A DNA stretch of 52,637 nucleotides from CAYUCJ01 sp049282265 (lineage in GTDB: Bacteria > Desulfobacterota > DSM-4660 > Desulfatiglandales > Desulfatiglandaceae): NCBI GenBank assembly GCA_049282265.1, contig JBAPTR010000320.1, positions 1 to 52,637 on the forward strand, in the 5' to 3' direction. Positions 1 through 7,093 of this stretch are shown one piece after another. Below the pieces are notes generated by a model. That model saw only the letters and a list, made by a program, of their open reading frames with translations, was not told where the DNA came from and did no database searches. Within the stretch, counting starts at the first letter, position 1, and every line of letters begins with the position of its first letter. The position numbers and the translations under genes were made by a program.

Positions 1-301
1 GGGTATAACCTATCGAAAATTTTCTCCTGAAGATTTCAGACAGGGCGATTCCCAAGGCCGAAAATTCAAGAGAAAACAGAATAATCTGGGGTTGTCCCAG
101 CAACCTGGACGCCAGGCTGATGAAAAATACGACAGCAACCGCCAGCTTCAATCCCCTGGAGAAGCCCAGTTTGGTTGCGTAATAGAGGAAGGGAATGGGT
201 GTGAGAAGGCCTATAAAAGGACCCACAATGGGGAGAGATACAGATGCGAAAAGGACCAAAACAGCCCAGCCCACACAACCCAGGAAATCCTTAGCAATCA
301 T
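1..301 (-). CDS. DUF2232 (YybS-like) membrane protein, N-terminal part
   Basis: Translating the minus strand from ATG 301-299 gives about 100 open residues that run off the left edge. The sequence is strongly hydrophobic, with segments such as AVLVLFASVSLPIVGPFIG and LAVAVVFFISLASRLLG, so at least two or three membrane helices are visible. It lies directly after rpsF and rpsR, where many deltaproteobacteria carry a DUF2232/YybS-like integral membrane protein before rplI; the family call rests on this position plus the hydrophobic profile. A GAGG lies about 18 bases upstream, longer than ideal, so the start is uncertain. The C-terminal part is outside the window. The function of the family is unknown. 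Confidence 0.7.
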   Translation of the reverse strand, partial: MIAKDFLGCVGWAVLVLFASVSLPIVGPFIGLLTPIPFLYYATKLGFSRGLKLAVAVVFFISLASRLLGQPQIILFSLEFSALGIALSEIFRRKFSIGYT

Positions 302-375
302 GGATTTTCTTATGAAAATGCCTCATTTCCGGCTTGGAAATCTGATCATACCAAAAGTGCATTGATGGATGGGCA

Positions 376-636
376 CTATCTCACAAGCGCTGTCGTAAAG
401 GGTAACAGGACGATGTTTCTTGCCCTTTTGATGGCGACCGTCAATTGCCGTTGATGCTTGGCACAGTTACCTGAAATTCGCCTTGGAATAATCTTGCCAC
501 GTTCTGTTGTAAAATAACGAAGTGACTTCGAATCTTTATAGTCGATAATCAAGCTGCTATCAGCGCAAAACCGGCAGATTTTTCTCCTGTGGAAAGTACG
601 TTTGCCTCTACTGGGTCTTTCTCTATCGAATGCCAT
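376..636 (-). CDS. rpsR: 30S ribosomal protein S18
   Basis: 86 residues starting MAFDRERPSRGK, the usual length for S18, which binds S6 on the platform of the small subunit. The family core is visible: CRFC near residues 21-24, IDYKD, RYFTTERGKIIPRRISG and C58 before AKHQRQL. The cysteines suggest the zinc-binding (C+) form. A longer open frame extends upstream, but ATG 636-634 matches family length. This start lies inside the last codons of rpsF (14-base overlap), so the two are probably translationally coupled. The order rpsF-rpsR-DUF2232 is conserved. The C-terminus ends in LPFTTALVR, slightly extended. Confidence 0.96.
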   Translation of the reverse strand: MAFDRERPSRGKRTFHRRKICRFCADSSLIIDYKDSKSLRYFTTERGKIIPRRISGNCAKHQRQLTVAIKRARNIVLLPFTTALVR

Positions 637-1045
637 TTTCAACCTCATCACTTTCAGTTTCGCCGGTTTCCTGTTCCGGGGACTCCTCCGCAACAACCTC
701 CGCTTCCAGATTCCCCTCAGGGGTCTCTTTTTTCGGCAGCAAGGCCTCAAGGTCGGCATTGTCACTTATCTTGACGGTCTGGTACTTCAAAATGCTGTCA
801 TCCAGCTTGAAAACCCTCTCCAGTTTTTCTGTAAGTCCAGCCTCACCGCAATACTCCAACAAGACATAATAACCTTTTTTCATCTTTTTCACTGGATAGG
901 CCAGCGTTCTTTCACCCCACTGATCAATCTTGACCATCACACCTTGATTTGTCTCAATTAAGCCAATGACTTTCTTTTGCGCCTCCTCATAGTCTCCTTC
1001 AGCGAGCGAGGGACGCATAATGTAAATAGTTTCATAATGCCTCAT
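623..1045 (-). CDS. rpsF: 30S ribosomal protein S6
   Basis: 140 residues beginning MRHYETIYIMRPSLAEGDYE, the standard S6 start, with the conserved WGERTLAYPVKKMKKGYYVLLEY stretch in the middle (only key parts quoted). The ferredoxin-like core ends near residue 100. After it comes an acidic tail rich in Glu (EAEVVAEESPEQETGETESDE), similar in kind to the acidic C-termini modified by RimK in E. coli; modification here is not known. AGAGGAGA lies a few bases upstream of the ATG. First gene of the rpsF-rpsR-DUF2232 unit, with its own promoter and a GC-rich leader hairpin upstream. Confidence 0.97.
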   Translation of the reverse strand: MRHYETIYIMRPSLAEGDYEEAQKKVIGLIETNQGVMVKIDQWGERTLAYPVKKMKKGYYVLLEYCGEAGLTEKLERVFKLDDSILKYQTVKISDNADLEALLPKKETPEGNLEAEVVAEESPEQETGETESDEVENGIR

Positions 1046-1133
1046 CTATCTTCTCCTCTTGGACATTTATGGCGTGCACGAACGAACACCCTTCTTTCCG
1101 TTCAGACGCCGTTTGATAAACTGTATAGGTCCC

Positions 1134-1155
1134 TCCGGGGCGGCGCCCCCTTGGA
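1134..1155 (-). promoter_or_regulatory. GC-rich hairpin in the rpsF leader
   Basis: On the transcribed strand the leader reads TCC-AAG-GGGGC-GCC-GCCCC-GGA: a stem of GGGGC/GCCCC, with UCC/GGA closing it and AAG bulged. It lies about 25-40 bases into the predicted rpsF mRNA. Some bacterial rpsF leaders carry an S6:S18-binding hairpin with a CCG element; this one has CCG in the apical part. The match to that motif is an inference, and the structure was not modelled. Confidence 0.4.
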
Positions 1156-1184
1156 ACAAGGAGCAAATCAAAACAGAATTTAGT

Positions 1185-1213
1185 TTTTTAACACCCTGCC
1201 TATGAGATGTCAA
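1185..1213 (-). promoter_or_regulatory. sigma-70-type promoter for rpsF
   Basis: On the minus strand a perfect -35 TTGACA (1208-1213) is followed after 17 bases by TAAAAA (1185-1190). Start of transcription would be near 1178, giving a leader of about 130 bases before rpsF. The long open frame at 1067-1330 overlapping it has no coding character. Confidence 0.6.
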
Positions 1214-1265
1214 TCGTTTTTGGAAAAAGATTCTTGGATTCCCCTTCTTGTCCCCTTTCTGTCCA

Positions 1266-1293
1266 TTGACACCACCAATTGAGATGGTATATA
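1266..1293 (+). promoter_or_regulatory. promoter for the inositol monophosphatase gene
   Basis: TTGACA (1266-1271), 16 bases, then TATATA (1288-1293), about 75 bases before the ATG at 1372. It is divergent from the rpsF promoter. Confidence 0.5.
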
Positions 1294-1371
1294 GGATGAC
1301 AAGATTCTTAGTGCCAGGAGCGATAATCATTCGGTTCCCTTTAACAGCTATCCCGAAATGAGAAGATATCC

Positions 1372-2154
1372 ATGTTAAAAAAAGAGATTCGTGTTGCCTC
1401 CATGGCAGCCAGGACCGCTGGGAACATCCTGAAAGAGAAATTCGGTGCCGTGAACCATGTCAGGAAAAAAGGTGTCATCGACCTGGTAACCGAGGCCGAC
1501 CTGGAGGCGGAGAAGGCTATTCTTGATATCATAAGGCATCACTTTCCAGAAGATCACGTCCTTTCCGAAGAGGCCGGTAACCAGGGCCAGTCTTCGAACC
1601 GTATCTGGCTCATAGACCCCCTGGACGGAACGACCAACTTCACCCACGGTTTCCCCTTTTTCGCCGTTTCCATTGCACTCGAAATCGAGGAACAATTGAT
1701 GCTTGGAGTCGTTTACAATCCCTATCTCGAAGAATATTTCGAGGCCGTCAAAGGTTCAGGCGCCTTCTTGAACCGACGTCCAATACAGGTTTCCCGGACC
1801 AACACCATCGAAGATGCCCTCCTGGCCACAGGTTTCCCTTACAATATTCATGAACACCCGGAAGCGGTCCTGGAAAAATTTGCCAGAGTAATCGTAAAGG
1901 CCCAAGGGATCAGAAGACCCGGCTCCGCCGCAGTTGATTTGTGCTATGTTGCTTGTGGCAGGATGGATGGATTTTGGGAGGAAGGGTTGAATCCCTGGGA
2001 CACGGCCGCCGGCACCCTGATTTTGAGTGAAGCAGGAGGCCTTTTGTCCACTTTCGAGGGGAACCGATACACCCCGTACAAGGACTCCATCGTGGCGGCC
2101 AATCCGGAACTGATGAAAGCCTTGCTGCACATACTCAACAGGAAGGCATTCTAA
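1372..2154 (+). CDS. suhB: inositol-1-monophosphatase family protein (SuhB-type)
   Basis: 260 residues, the normal length of the Mg-dependent FIG/IMPase phosphatases. Metal and substrate motifs are all visible: E66-E67 in LSEEAG, IDPLDGTTNF at residues 81-90 (D82, D85, G86, T87), and NPWDTAAG with D210 near the C-terminus. These enzymes hydrolyse myo-inositol-1-phosphate and related sugar phosphates; the E. coli member SuhB also acts in rRNA antitermination with Nus factors. It stands alone, converging on yggU with a four-base overlap of the 3' ends. Its exact substrate cannot be read from sequence; it could instead be a fructose-1,6-bisphosphatase-like member. Confidence 0.92.
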   Translation: MLKKEIRVASMAARTAGNILKEKFGAVNHVRKKGVIDLVTEADLEAEKAILDIIRHHFPEDHVLSEEAGNQGQSSNRIWLIDPLDGTTNFTHGFPFFAVSIALEIEEQLMLGVVYNPYLEEYFEAVKGSGAFLNRRPIQVSRTNTIEDALLATGFPYNIHEHPEAVLEKFARVIVKAQGIRRPGSAAVDLCYVACGRMDGFWEEGLNPWDTAAGTLILSEAGGLLSTFEGNRYTPYKDSIVAANPELMKALLHILNRKAF

Positions 2155-2450
2155 CTTCCCTTAGACGCATGGGTCGTCAGGATATTTTGGACTGTATTCT
2201 GATCCAATCCTTCGATACGGACAGACTTGTGCTTTGATCTGTCTCCGGAAATAATATCCACCCTCCCTTTTGCGATGCCAAGACATTTGGCAAGGAACGC
2301 CTTGACACCCCTGTTGGCCTCGCCATCAACCGGCGGTGAGGTGATCTTAAGCTTCCACGCCCCGTCTTCAAAACCCACGAGCCGACTTCTGGAGGACCTG
2401 GGCACAACCTTGACCCGGATAACGGCCCCCCGTCCCTTTTTCACTGCCAC
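2151..2450 (-). CDS. yggU: UPF0235/DUF167 family protein (YggU-like)
   Basis: 99 residues with the DUF167 pattern: IRVKVVPRSSRSRLVGF near the N-terminus, WKLKITSPPVDGEANRG in the middle and VDIISGDRSKHKSVRIEGL late. This is a small alpha/beta protein family of unknown function. The start taken is GTG (2448-2450), which gives the normal family length; no strong Shine-Dalgarno is seen. It follows yggT on the same strand, the classical yggT-yggU pairing. Its 3' end overlaps that of the convergent suhB-type gene by four bases. Confidence 0.9.
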   Translation of the reverse strand: MAVKKGRGAVIRVKVVPRSSRSRLVGFEDGAWKLKITSPPVDGEANRGVKAFLAKCLGIAKGRVDIISGDRSKHKSVRIEGLDQNTVQNILTTHASKGS

Positions 2451-2518
2451 TTGGTGCCCCGTGACTCCAGCCCGGATTTCTCACCAATAATCTGACGAAA
2501 ATCGGTGAGGAACCCGGA

Positions 2519-2821
2519 CTAGCCGCCCATCCTGGCGGCGAATTGATAGAGTGTTTGAACGAGAAAAGACCGCACGAAAATGATAGCAAAAATAACTATG
2601 ATAGGAGAAAAATCAATGCCCCCAAAACTTATGGGGAGTCGCCTCCTGATGGGATAAAGAACGGGTTCCGTAACGGTGTTTAAGAATCGGACGATTGGGT
2701 TGTAGGGATCGGGGTTCACCCAGGAAATCACGGCCCTCCCAATGATAATCCACATGTAGAGGCTTAAGCCGATATCAAGGATCTTGGCCACAGCCATGAG
2801 AAAATTCGAAAAGACGAACAT
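2519..2821 (-). CDS. yggT: YggT family integral membrane protein
   Basis: 100 residues. Two hydrophobic blocks flank a conserved loop: LDIGLSLYMWIIIGRAVISW (residues about 16-35) with NPDPYNPIVRFLNTVTEPVL, then PIVIFAIIFVRSFLVQ. The YxWxIIxRxxxSWVNPDPYNPIVRFL signature is typical of YggT, a membrane family linked to osmotic tolerance and cell-division neighbourhoods. TTGGAG lies upstream of the ATG with good spacing. It comes just after rnpB and before yggU. Confidence 0.93.
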   Translation of the reverse strand: MFVFSNFLMAVAKILDIGLSLYMWIIIGRAVISWVNPDPYNPIVRFLNTVTEPVLYPIRRRLPISFGGIDFSPIIVIFAIIFVRSFLVQTLYQFAARMGG

Positions 2822-2842
2822 AGTATCTCCAATAAAAAAGTA

Positions 2843-3235
2843 TGTTGAAGCAGGCCATAAGCCGGGTTCTGTCCCCCGAAGCGGTTACCCGCTACGGGGT
2901 GATGACCATTCATCTAGCCTCGCCGTTACCGACAAGATCGAGCGACCTACCCGGGGACTTGGACGGACCACCCTCGAACGTCCCCCTATTTGGCCTTGCT
3001 CCAGGCGGGGTTTACCGAGCACCTGCCGTCACCGGCAGGCCTGGTGAGCTCTTACCTCACCCTTTCACCCTTACCCGCGTCGATGCAAAGCATCGGCGCG
3101 GGCGGTTTCCTTTCTGTGGCACTTTCCTGCCCGTTACCGGGACTGGGGATTACCCAGCGCCTTGTCCTTCGGAGCCCGGACTTTCCTCCCCTCCACCTCG
3201 AAGGCGGAGCAGCGGTCATCTGTCCTGCTTCAACA
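2843..3235 (-). ncRNA. rnpB: RNase P RNA, bacterial type A
   Basis: On the minus strand the 5' end GTTGAAGCAGG (3224-3234) pairs with CCTGCTTCAAC at the 3' end (2844-2854) to form helix P1. Between them are the hallmark GAGGAAAGTCCGGGC block at about 3170-3190, an internal GGTAAACCCCGCCTGGAG region, and the universal 3' signature GACAGAACCCGGCTTATGG (about 2856-2875). This is the catalytic RNA of RNase P, which matures tRNA 5' ends. About 393 bases, a normal type A length. Long open frames crossing it on both strands are artefacts of its GC-rich structure. It sits between the zinc-ribbon gene and yggT. Confidence 0.97.
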
Positions 3236-3263
3236 TATTCGTTAGACTGGTCAGCCCAAAAGC

Positions 3264-4001
3264 TTATTCTTTCTCTCCGACCTTTTGGAATTTCTCGTTG
3301 TCCGCCCAATAGATGATCCGATTGCAACTGGGGCAGGTCTGGAGAGAATCCCCCCTGATCAACTCGTTAAATTTCTGGGGTGGTATCCCCATATGACAGG
3401 TCTGACAGACCCCTACAGTCACTGGGCTTAACGCCAGACCTGCCCTGTGGCTTCTAATAAAATCGTATTGATTCAAGAGTTCACCATCAACCTTTCTGCA
3501 AAAGGCATCTCTCTCCCGACCTAATTTTTTCAGAAGCTTATCCATCTCCGCAATTTCCTGGAGAATTTCCTTTTTCTGCCCGGCAACTTCCGCTTCCAGC
3601 CGGCTTTTTTGTTCTTTCTTTTCCTGGCTCTGATCGGACAGGCGCTCTATCTGTTCCATAAGTTCGATGGCCTGGTCTTCCAGACGGGATTTTTCACGTT
3701 GCGAATCTTCAATTTCTTTCAAAGCAGCCCGGTACTCTTTATTTGATTTTATATTTGATAATTTTATATTAGCCTTCTCAAGTTGACTCTCGATATTCTT
3801 AATATCTGTATCAATATCTCTTTTGGTATGATTAAAGGCATCCAGCTGCTTCTCCTCTCCTTCCCATTCCTTTTCCATTTCGTTCAGTTTGTTTTCAAGC
3901 TTCTCGATGCGCAAAGGGCACTCCGTTCTATTTTTCTCAATTTCCTGTATCTTGCTGTCGCAATCCTGGAGACCTATCAGCAATTTTATCTTCTCTTCCA
4001 A
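3264..4001 (-). CDS. coiled-coil zinc-ribbon protein (zf-RING_7 / DUF164 family)
   Basis: 245 residues from a TTG start (3999-4001) preceded by TGGAGGGG seven bases upstream; the open frame continues upstream without a comparable site. Residues about 1-170 are charged heptad-like coiled coil. The C-terminus has two CxxC pairs, CQTCHMG and CPSCNRIIYW, forming a zinc ribbon. This architecture matches the C4-type zinc-ribbon family next to Nif3-like genes in many bacteria; some members bind nucleic acid or aid type III secretion chaperoning, but no function is assigned here. It follows the Nif3-like gene and precedes rnpB. Confidence 0.88.
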   Translation of the reverse strand: MEEKIKLLIGLQDCDSKIQEIEKNRTECPLRIEKLENKLNEMEKEWEGEEKQLDAFNHTKRDIDTDIKNIESQLEKANIKLSNIKSNKEYRAALKEIEDSQREKSRLEDQAIELMEQIERLSDQSQEKKEQKSRLEAEVAGQKKEILQEIAEMDKLLKKLGRERDAFCRKVDGELLNQYDFIRSHRAGLALSPVTVGVCQTCHMGIPPQKFNELIRGDSLQTCPSCNRIIYWADNEKFQKVGEKE

Positions 4002-4136
4002 TGTTCCCCTCCATATCGTCGGATAAGCAAAAGCCCGCTGGCCCTGCCTTTCCATTACCTGAACGTTATGTTCTAAAATATTTTGCACATTCCCGAAAGA
4101 AGACCTTTCGAGCGCAAAACGAAACCGGACCTATAT

Positions 4137-4949
4137 CTACACCCAGATCATCGGGTCAGCTTCCTCCGCGAAAAATGTCACCCGAACATCCCAGCCTTGG
4201 GTCTTGAAACCGCGTCGTAACAAGCCTGTAAGTCTTTTGAGAGCCAGCCTTTCGGTCAAAAAATGGCCCCCGTCAATCATGGCCAATCCCAGTGTTCTGG
4301 CCTCCAGGGCATGGTGATGTCCAACATCCCCTGTCAACAAGAGATCAGCGCCTTTCTGAAATGCCTCCCTGACCAGACTGCCGCCGGAGCCTCCGACAAC
4401 CGCAACCCGCCGAATGGTTCTGTCAAGGTCTCCCGTAGTTTTCAGTCGACTGGTACCCAGTATTTCTTTGATGCGTTCAATAAGGACGGTCAGTACAATG
4501 GGGGAAGGCCATTCTCCGATTCTTCCTAGCCCACAACCGGTTTTCCCATCGACTTCTTTCAGCACTCTTACCTGGCGAAGCTGCAATGATTCGGCCAGCA
4601 TATCATTTATGCCCCCCTCAGCCTGGTCCAGATTGGTGTGGGCTGTTACAATGGAAAGGCCTGCTTTTGCTGCTTCCAAAATCACATTGGCGGGGTAGGC
4701 ATGGAGATCAAAACTGCTGAGAGGACTAAAGATAAGTGGATGATGGGTGAGCAGGAGTTGGGAGTCTTGCTCCAGGGAGGCCCTCACCGAATCAAGGGTC
4801 GGGTCGAGGGCAACGGACACCCGCTGGATACGCTGTGACAGATCTCCAACCTGAAGCCCTGGGTTATCCCATGACTCGGCCAGGTCCACGGGAGCAACCT
4901 GATCCAGAAAAGCCAGCATATCCTGCAACGTCGGCATCATCGGGTCCAT
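4137..4949 (-). CDS. Nif3-like dinuclear metal centre protein (DUF34)
   Basis: 270 residues. NIF3/YbgI features are clear: ESWDNPGLQVGD near residue 25, LLTHHPLIF (residues about 65-74), TAHTNLDQAEGGINDML (about 102-118) and the late GDVGHHHALEARTLGLAMIDGGHF with the remaining metal ligands. The family forms toroidal hexamers with two metals per subunit; YbgI/YqfO members have been linked to GTP cyclohydrolase-like or metal-chaperone roles, but the activity is not settled. No clear Shine-Dalgarno precedes ATG 4949; the ATGs at codons 4 and 5 are alternatives. Paired with the zinc-ribbon gene downstream. Confidence 0.92.
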   Translation of the reverse strand: MDPMMPTLQDMLAFLDQVAPVDLAESWDNPGLQVGDLSQRIQRVSVALDPTLDSVRASLEQDSQLLLTHHPLIFSPLSSFDLHAYPANVILEAAKAGLSIVTAHTNLDQAEGGINDMLAESLQLRQVRVLKEVDGKTGCGLGRIGEWPSPIVLTVLIERIKEILGTSRLKTTGDLDRTIRRVAVVGGSGGSLVREAFQKGADLLLTGDVGHHHALEARTLGLAMIDGGHFLTERLALKRLTGLLRRGFKTQGWDVRVTFFAEEADPMIWV

Positions 4950-4990
4950 TTTAAAAAAAATGCTGACTTTTTACAAAGCCATCAAAATTC

Positions 4991-5022
4991 AAAGGGCGCA
5001 CCATCTGGCGATGCGCCCTTTT
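4991..5022 (-). terminator. hairpin terminator between tRNA(CAT) and the Nif3-like gene
   Basis: Perfect stem AAGGGCGCA/TGCGCCCTT with an 11-base loop. On the minus strand it is followed by a T-rich stretch (TTTGAATTTTGATG). It would end transcription from rpoD and the tRNA. Tails on both sides make a bidirectional role possible. Confidence 0.6.
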
Positions 5023-5088
5023 GTGGGAAACCATTTGTTTCCACGCCTGTTTCTCTGCAACTTCAAACATTCTGAACCTGAAAAATAT

Positions 5089-5164
5089 TGGTGGGCCCAC
5101 CTGGGTTCGAACCAGGGACCTACCGGTTATGAGCCGGTGGCTCTTCCAGCTGAGCTATGGGCCC
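5089..5164 (-). tRNA. tRNA with CAT anticodon (Met elongator or Ile2)
   Basis: 76 bases with CCA encoded. Cloverleaf: acceptor GGGCCCA/TGGGCCC fully paired, D stem GCTC/GAGC, anticodon stem ACCGG/CCGGT, loop CTCATAA (anticodon CAT), T stem CCTGG/CCAGG. CAT can be elongator Met or, if C34 is changed to lysidine by TilS, Ile2. Base pairs C4-G69 and C5-G68, known determinants for E. coli TilS, are both present, so Ile2 is a real possibility. It follows rpoD by 79 bases and is probably cotranscribed. Confidence 0.95.
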
Positions 5165-5243
5165 ATTTCCCCATGCATGAGCAAATAGTATGTTTTTTTA
5201 GGGCCGATTTGTCAAGCGAATTTCTCTTTATCCGCCTTCAGCA

Positions 5244-7013
5244 TCAGGTTTCAACAAAGCTCTTGAGCCTCCTGCTGCGGCTCGGATGTCTCAGTTTTCT
5301 TAGTGCCTTGGCCTCAATCTGCCGGATACGTTCCCTGGTCACATCAAAATCCCTTCCCACTTCTTCCAGGGTATGGTCTGCCTTCTCCCCGATTCCGAAA
5401 CGCATCCGCAACACCTTTTCTTCCCTTGGCGTCAGGGTTGTCAGGACCTTTCTCGTCCTTTCAGAGAGGTTGAAATTGATCACGGCATCTGCAGGAGATA
5501 CCACCTTCTTGTCTTCAATGAAGTCACCTAGATGGCTGTCTTCCTCCTCCCCGATGGGGGTTTCAAGGGAGATAGGCTCCTTGGCGATCTTGAGGACTTT
5601 TCGCACCTTTTCCAAAGGGAACTCCATCTTTTCAGCAATCTCCTCAGGGGTTGGTTCACGGCCATGTTCCTGGACCAGATACCGTGAAGTCCTGATAAGC
5701 TTGTTGATGGTCTCTATCATATGAACGGGAATACGTATCGTTCTCGCCTGATCGGCAATGGCCCTCGTAATGGCCTGTCGAATCCACCACGTTGCGTAGG
5801 TGCTGAACTTATATCCACGCTGGTATTCGAATTTGTCCACCGCCTTCATGAGTCCAATATTGCCTTCCTGGATCAAATCAAGAAATTGTAGTCCTCGATT
5901 GGTATATTTTTTTGCAATGCTAACAACAAGCCTTAAATTAGCTTCAATTAATTCACTCTTTGCTTTTTTTGCTTTATAAATACTGTTTTCGACCATTTTC
6001 AATTTTTTCTTAAGTTGCCGAATCGTCATATCGGTGCGCTCTCGCGTGTCCTTGAGGACGCTCTGGGCCCCTTCGACCCTTGCCTTAAATGCCAAGAGTT
6101 CGGACCTTTTCATACCCAGAGGTTGGATGACCTCATTATCGTCGGTACACTCTCGAATTCGTGAAAAACACTTTTTGAGGTAAGAAACCGGCTTTCCCCC
6201 TGCCTGCAGCATGCACCCGGTCAGATCTTTTTCACACTCATCCAGGTAGACCACCGTTTCCCTCAGGCGGTTCACCATATTGTCAAGCTGTCGTTTTTCC
6301 AGACTGAAAGAATTGACAAGCTCTTCAACGCGTTGCAGATCCCTTTTGATCTCCTCCCTGAGGGCTTCCTTTCTTGCCGCCGAGACCCGGGACTTGGCCT
6401 TTTCCCGCCTCGCATCCAGGGCTTTTTCATAGTAAATTTGGATCTCTTCTATTACATTGAGCAAAGATCCCTTTTTCTCTCCCACCTGGGTATAATTCTC
6501 TTCCTCTTCCAGATCATTAATCACATCTTTCAATTTGATCTCGCCGGCATTGAGCACGGTCCCCAGTTCGATAATATATTCAATCCCTAAGGAACACTCC
6601 AAGAGCGATTTCAATGTTTCTTTTTCACCTGCTTCAATCCGCTTGGCAATTTCAACCTCTCCCTCGCGGGTGAGCAGGGAAATACAGCCCATCTCCTTCA
6701 GATACATTTTGACCGGGTCAGAGACCCTGGAAGCGGCATCCCCCATATCGACTCTCACAACTTCCCTTTCTTCGAGTTTCAGCAGTTCTCTTTTTTTCAT
6801 CCTCCTGGATTGCTCAATTTTTTCCTTCGCAGCCTCGTCGATCACCATGATATCCAGATCTTCAAACATCATCATCAGATCATCGATGCCCTCTTCAGAT
6901 GAAGCTATTTCCTGCGGCAGATCATCGTTGAGCTCTTCAAACGTGATATACCCCTTATCCTTTCCCATATGGATGAGGCGCTTCAGATTAACGAAATTGG
7001 TATTTTTGTCCAT
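5244..7013 (-). CDS. rpoD: RNA polymerase primary sigma factor (sigma-70)
   Basis: 589 residues, normal for a proteobacterial RpoD. Region 1.2 starts near DPVKMYLKEMG (residues 99-109), followed by a non-conserved insert (about 140-330) rich in charged residues. Region 2 runs from ANLRLVVSIAKKYTNRG (358) through GYKFSTYATWWIRQAITRAI (400-419), which melts and recognises the -10 element. Region 4.2, LEEVGRDFDVTRERIRQIEA, lies near the C-terminus and recognises -35. The ATG has TAGGAGG upstream. It directly follows dnaG in the yqeY-dnaG-rpoD macromolecular synthesis cluster; no rpsU is present in this window. Confidence 0.98.
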   Translation of the reverse strand: MDKNTNFVNLKRLIHMGKDKGYITFEELNDDLPQEIASSEEGIDDLMMMFEDLDIMVIDEAAKEKIEQSRRMKKRELLKLEEREVVRVDMGDAASRVSDPVKMYLKEMGCISLLTREGEVEIAKRIEAGEKETLKSLLECSLGIEYIIELGTVLNAGEIKLKDVINDLEEEENYTQVGEKKGSLLNVIEEIQIYYEKALDARREKAKSRVSAARKEALREEIKRDLQRVEELVNSFSLEKRQLDNMVNRLRETVVYLDECEKDLTGCMLQAGGKPVSYLKKCFSRIRECTDDNEVIQPLGMKRSELLAFKARVEGAQSVLKDTRERTDMTIRQLKKKLKMVENSIYKAKKAKSELIEANLRLVVSIAKKYTNRGLQFLDLIQEGNIGLMKAVDKFEYQRGYKFSTYATWWIRQAITRAIADQARTIRIPVHMIETINKLIRTSRYLVQEHGREPTPEEIAEKMEFPLEKVRKVLKIAKEPISLETPIGEEEDSHLGDFIEDKKVVSPADAVINFNLSERTRKVLTTLTPREEKVLRMRFGIGEKADHTLEEVGRDFDVTRERIRQIEAKALRKLRHPSRSRRLKSFVET

Positions 7014-7093
7014 AAAGAAACCTCCTATCCTTGCAGGATGCCCAAAAGCTCCTGACTGATCTTAACTGATGGGCACTCTTTACCCCTTCTGTT

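Noticed and set aside
1067..1330. 87-codon open frame upstream of rpsF
   Set aside because: It covers the rpsF promoter and leader, lacks a ribosome site and has no protein-like composition.
2784..3327. Several open frames across the rnpB region
   Set aside because: They arise from the GC-rich RNase P RNA; P1 pairing and the 3' signature explain the sequence.
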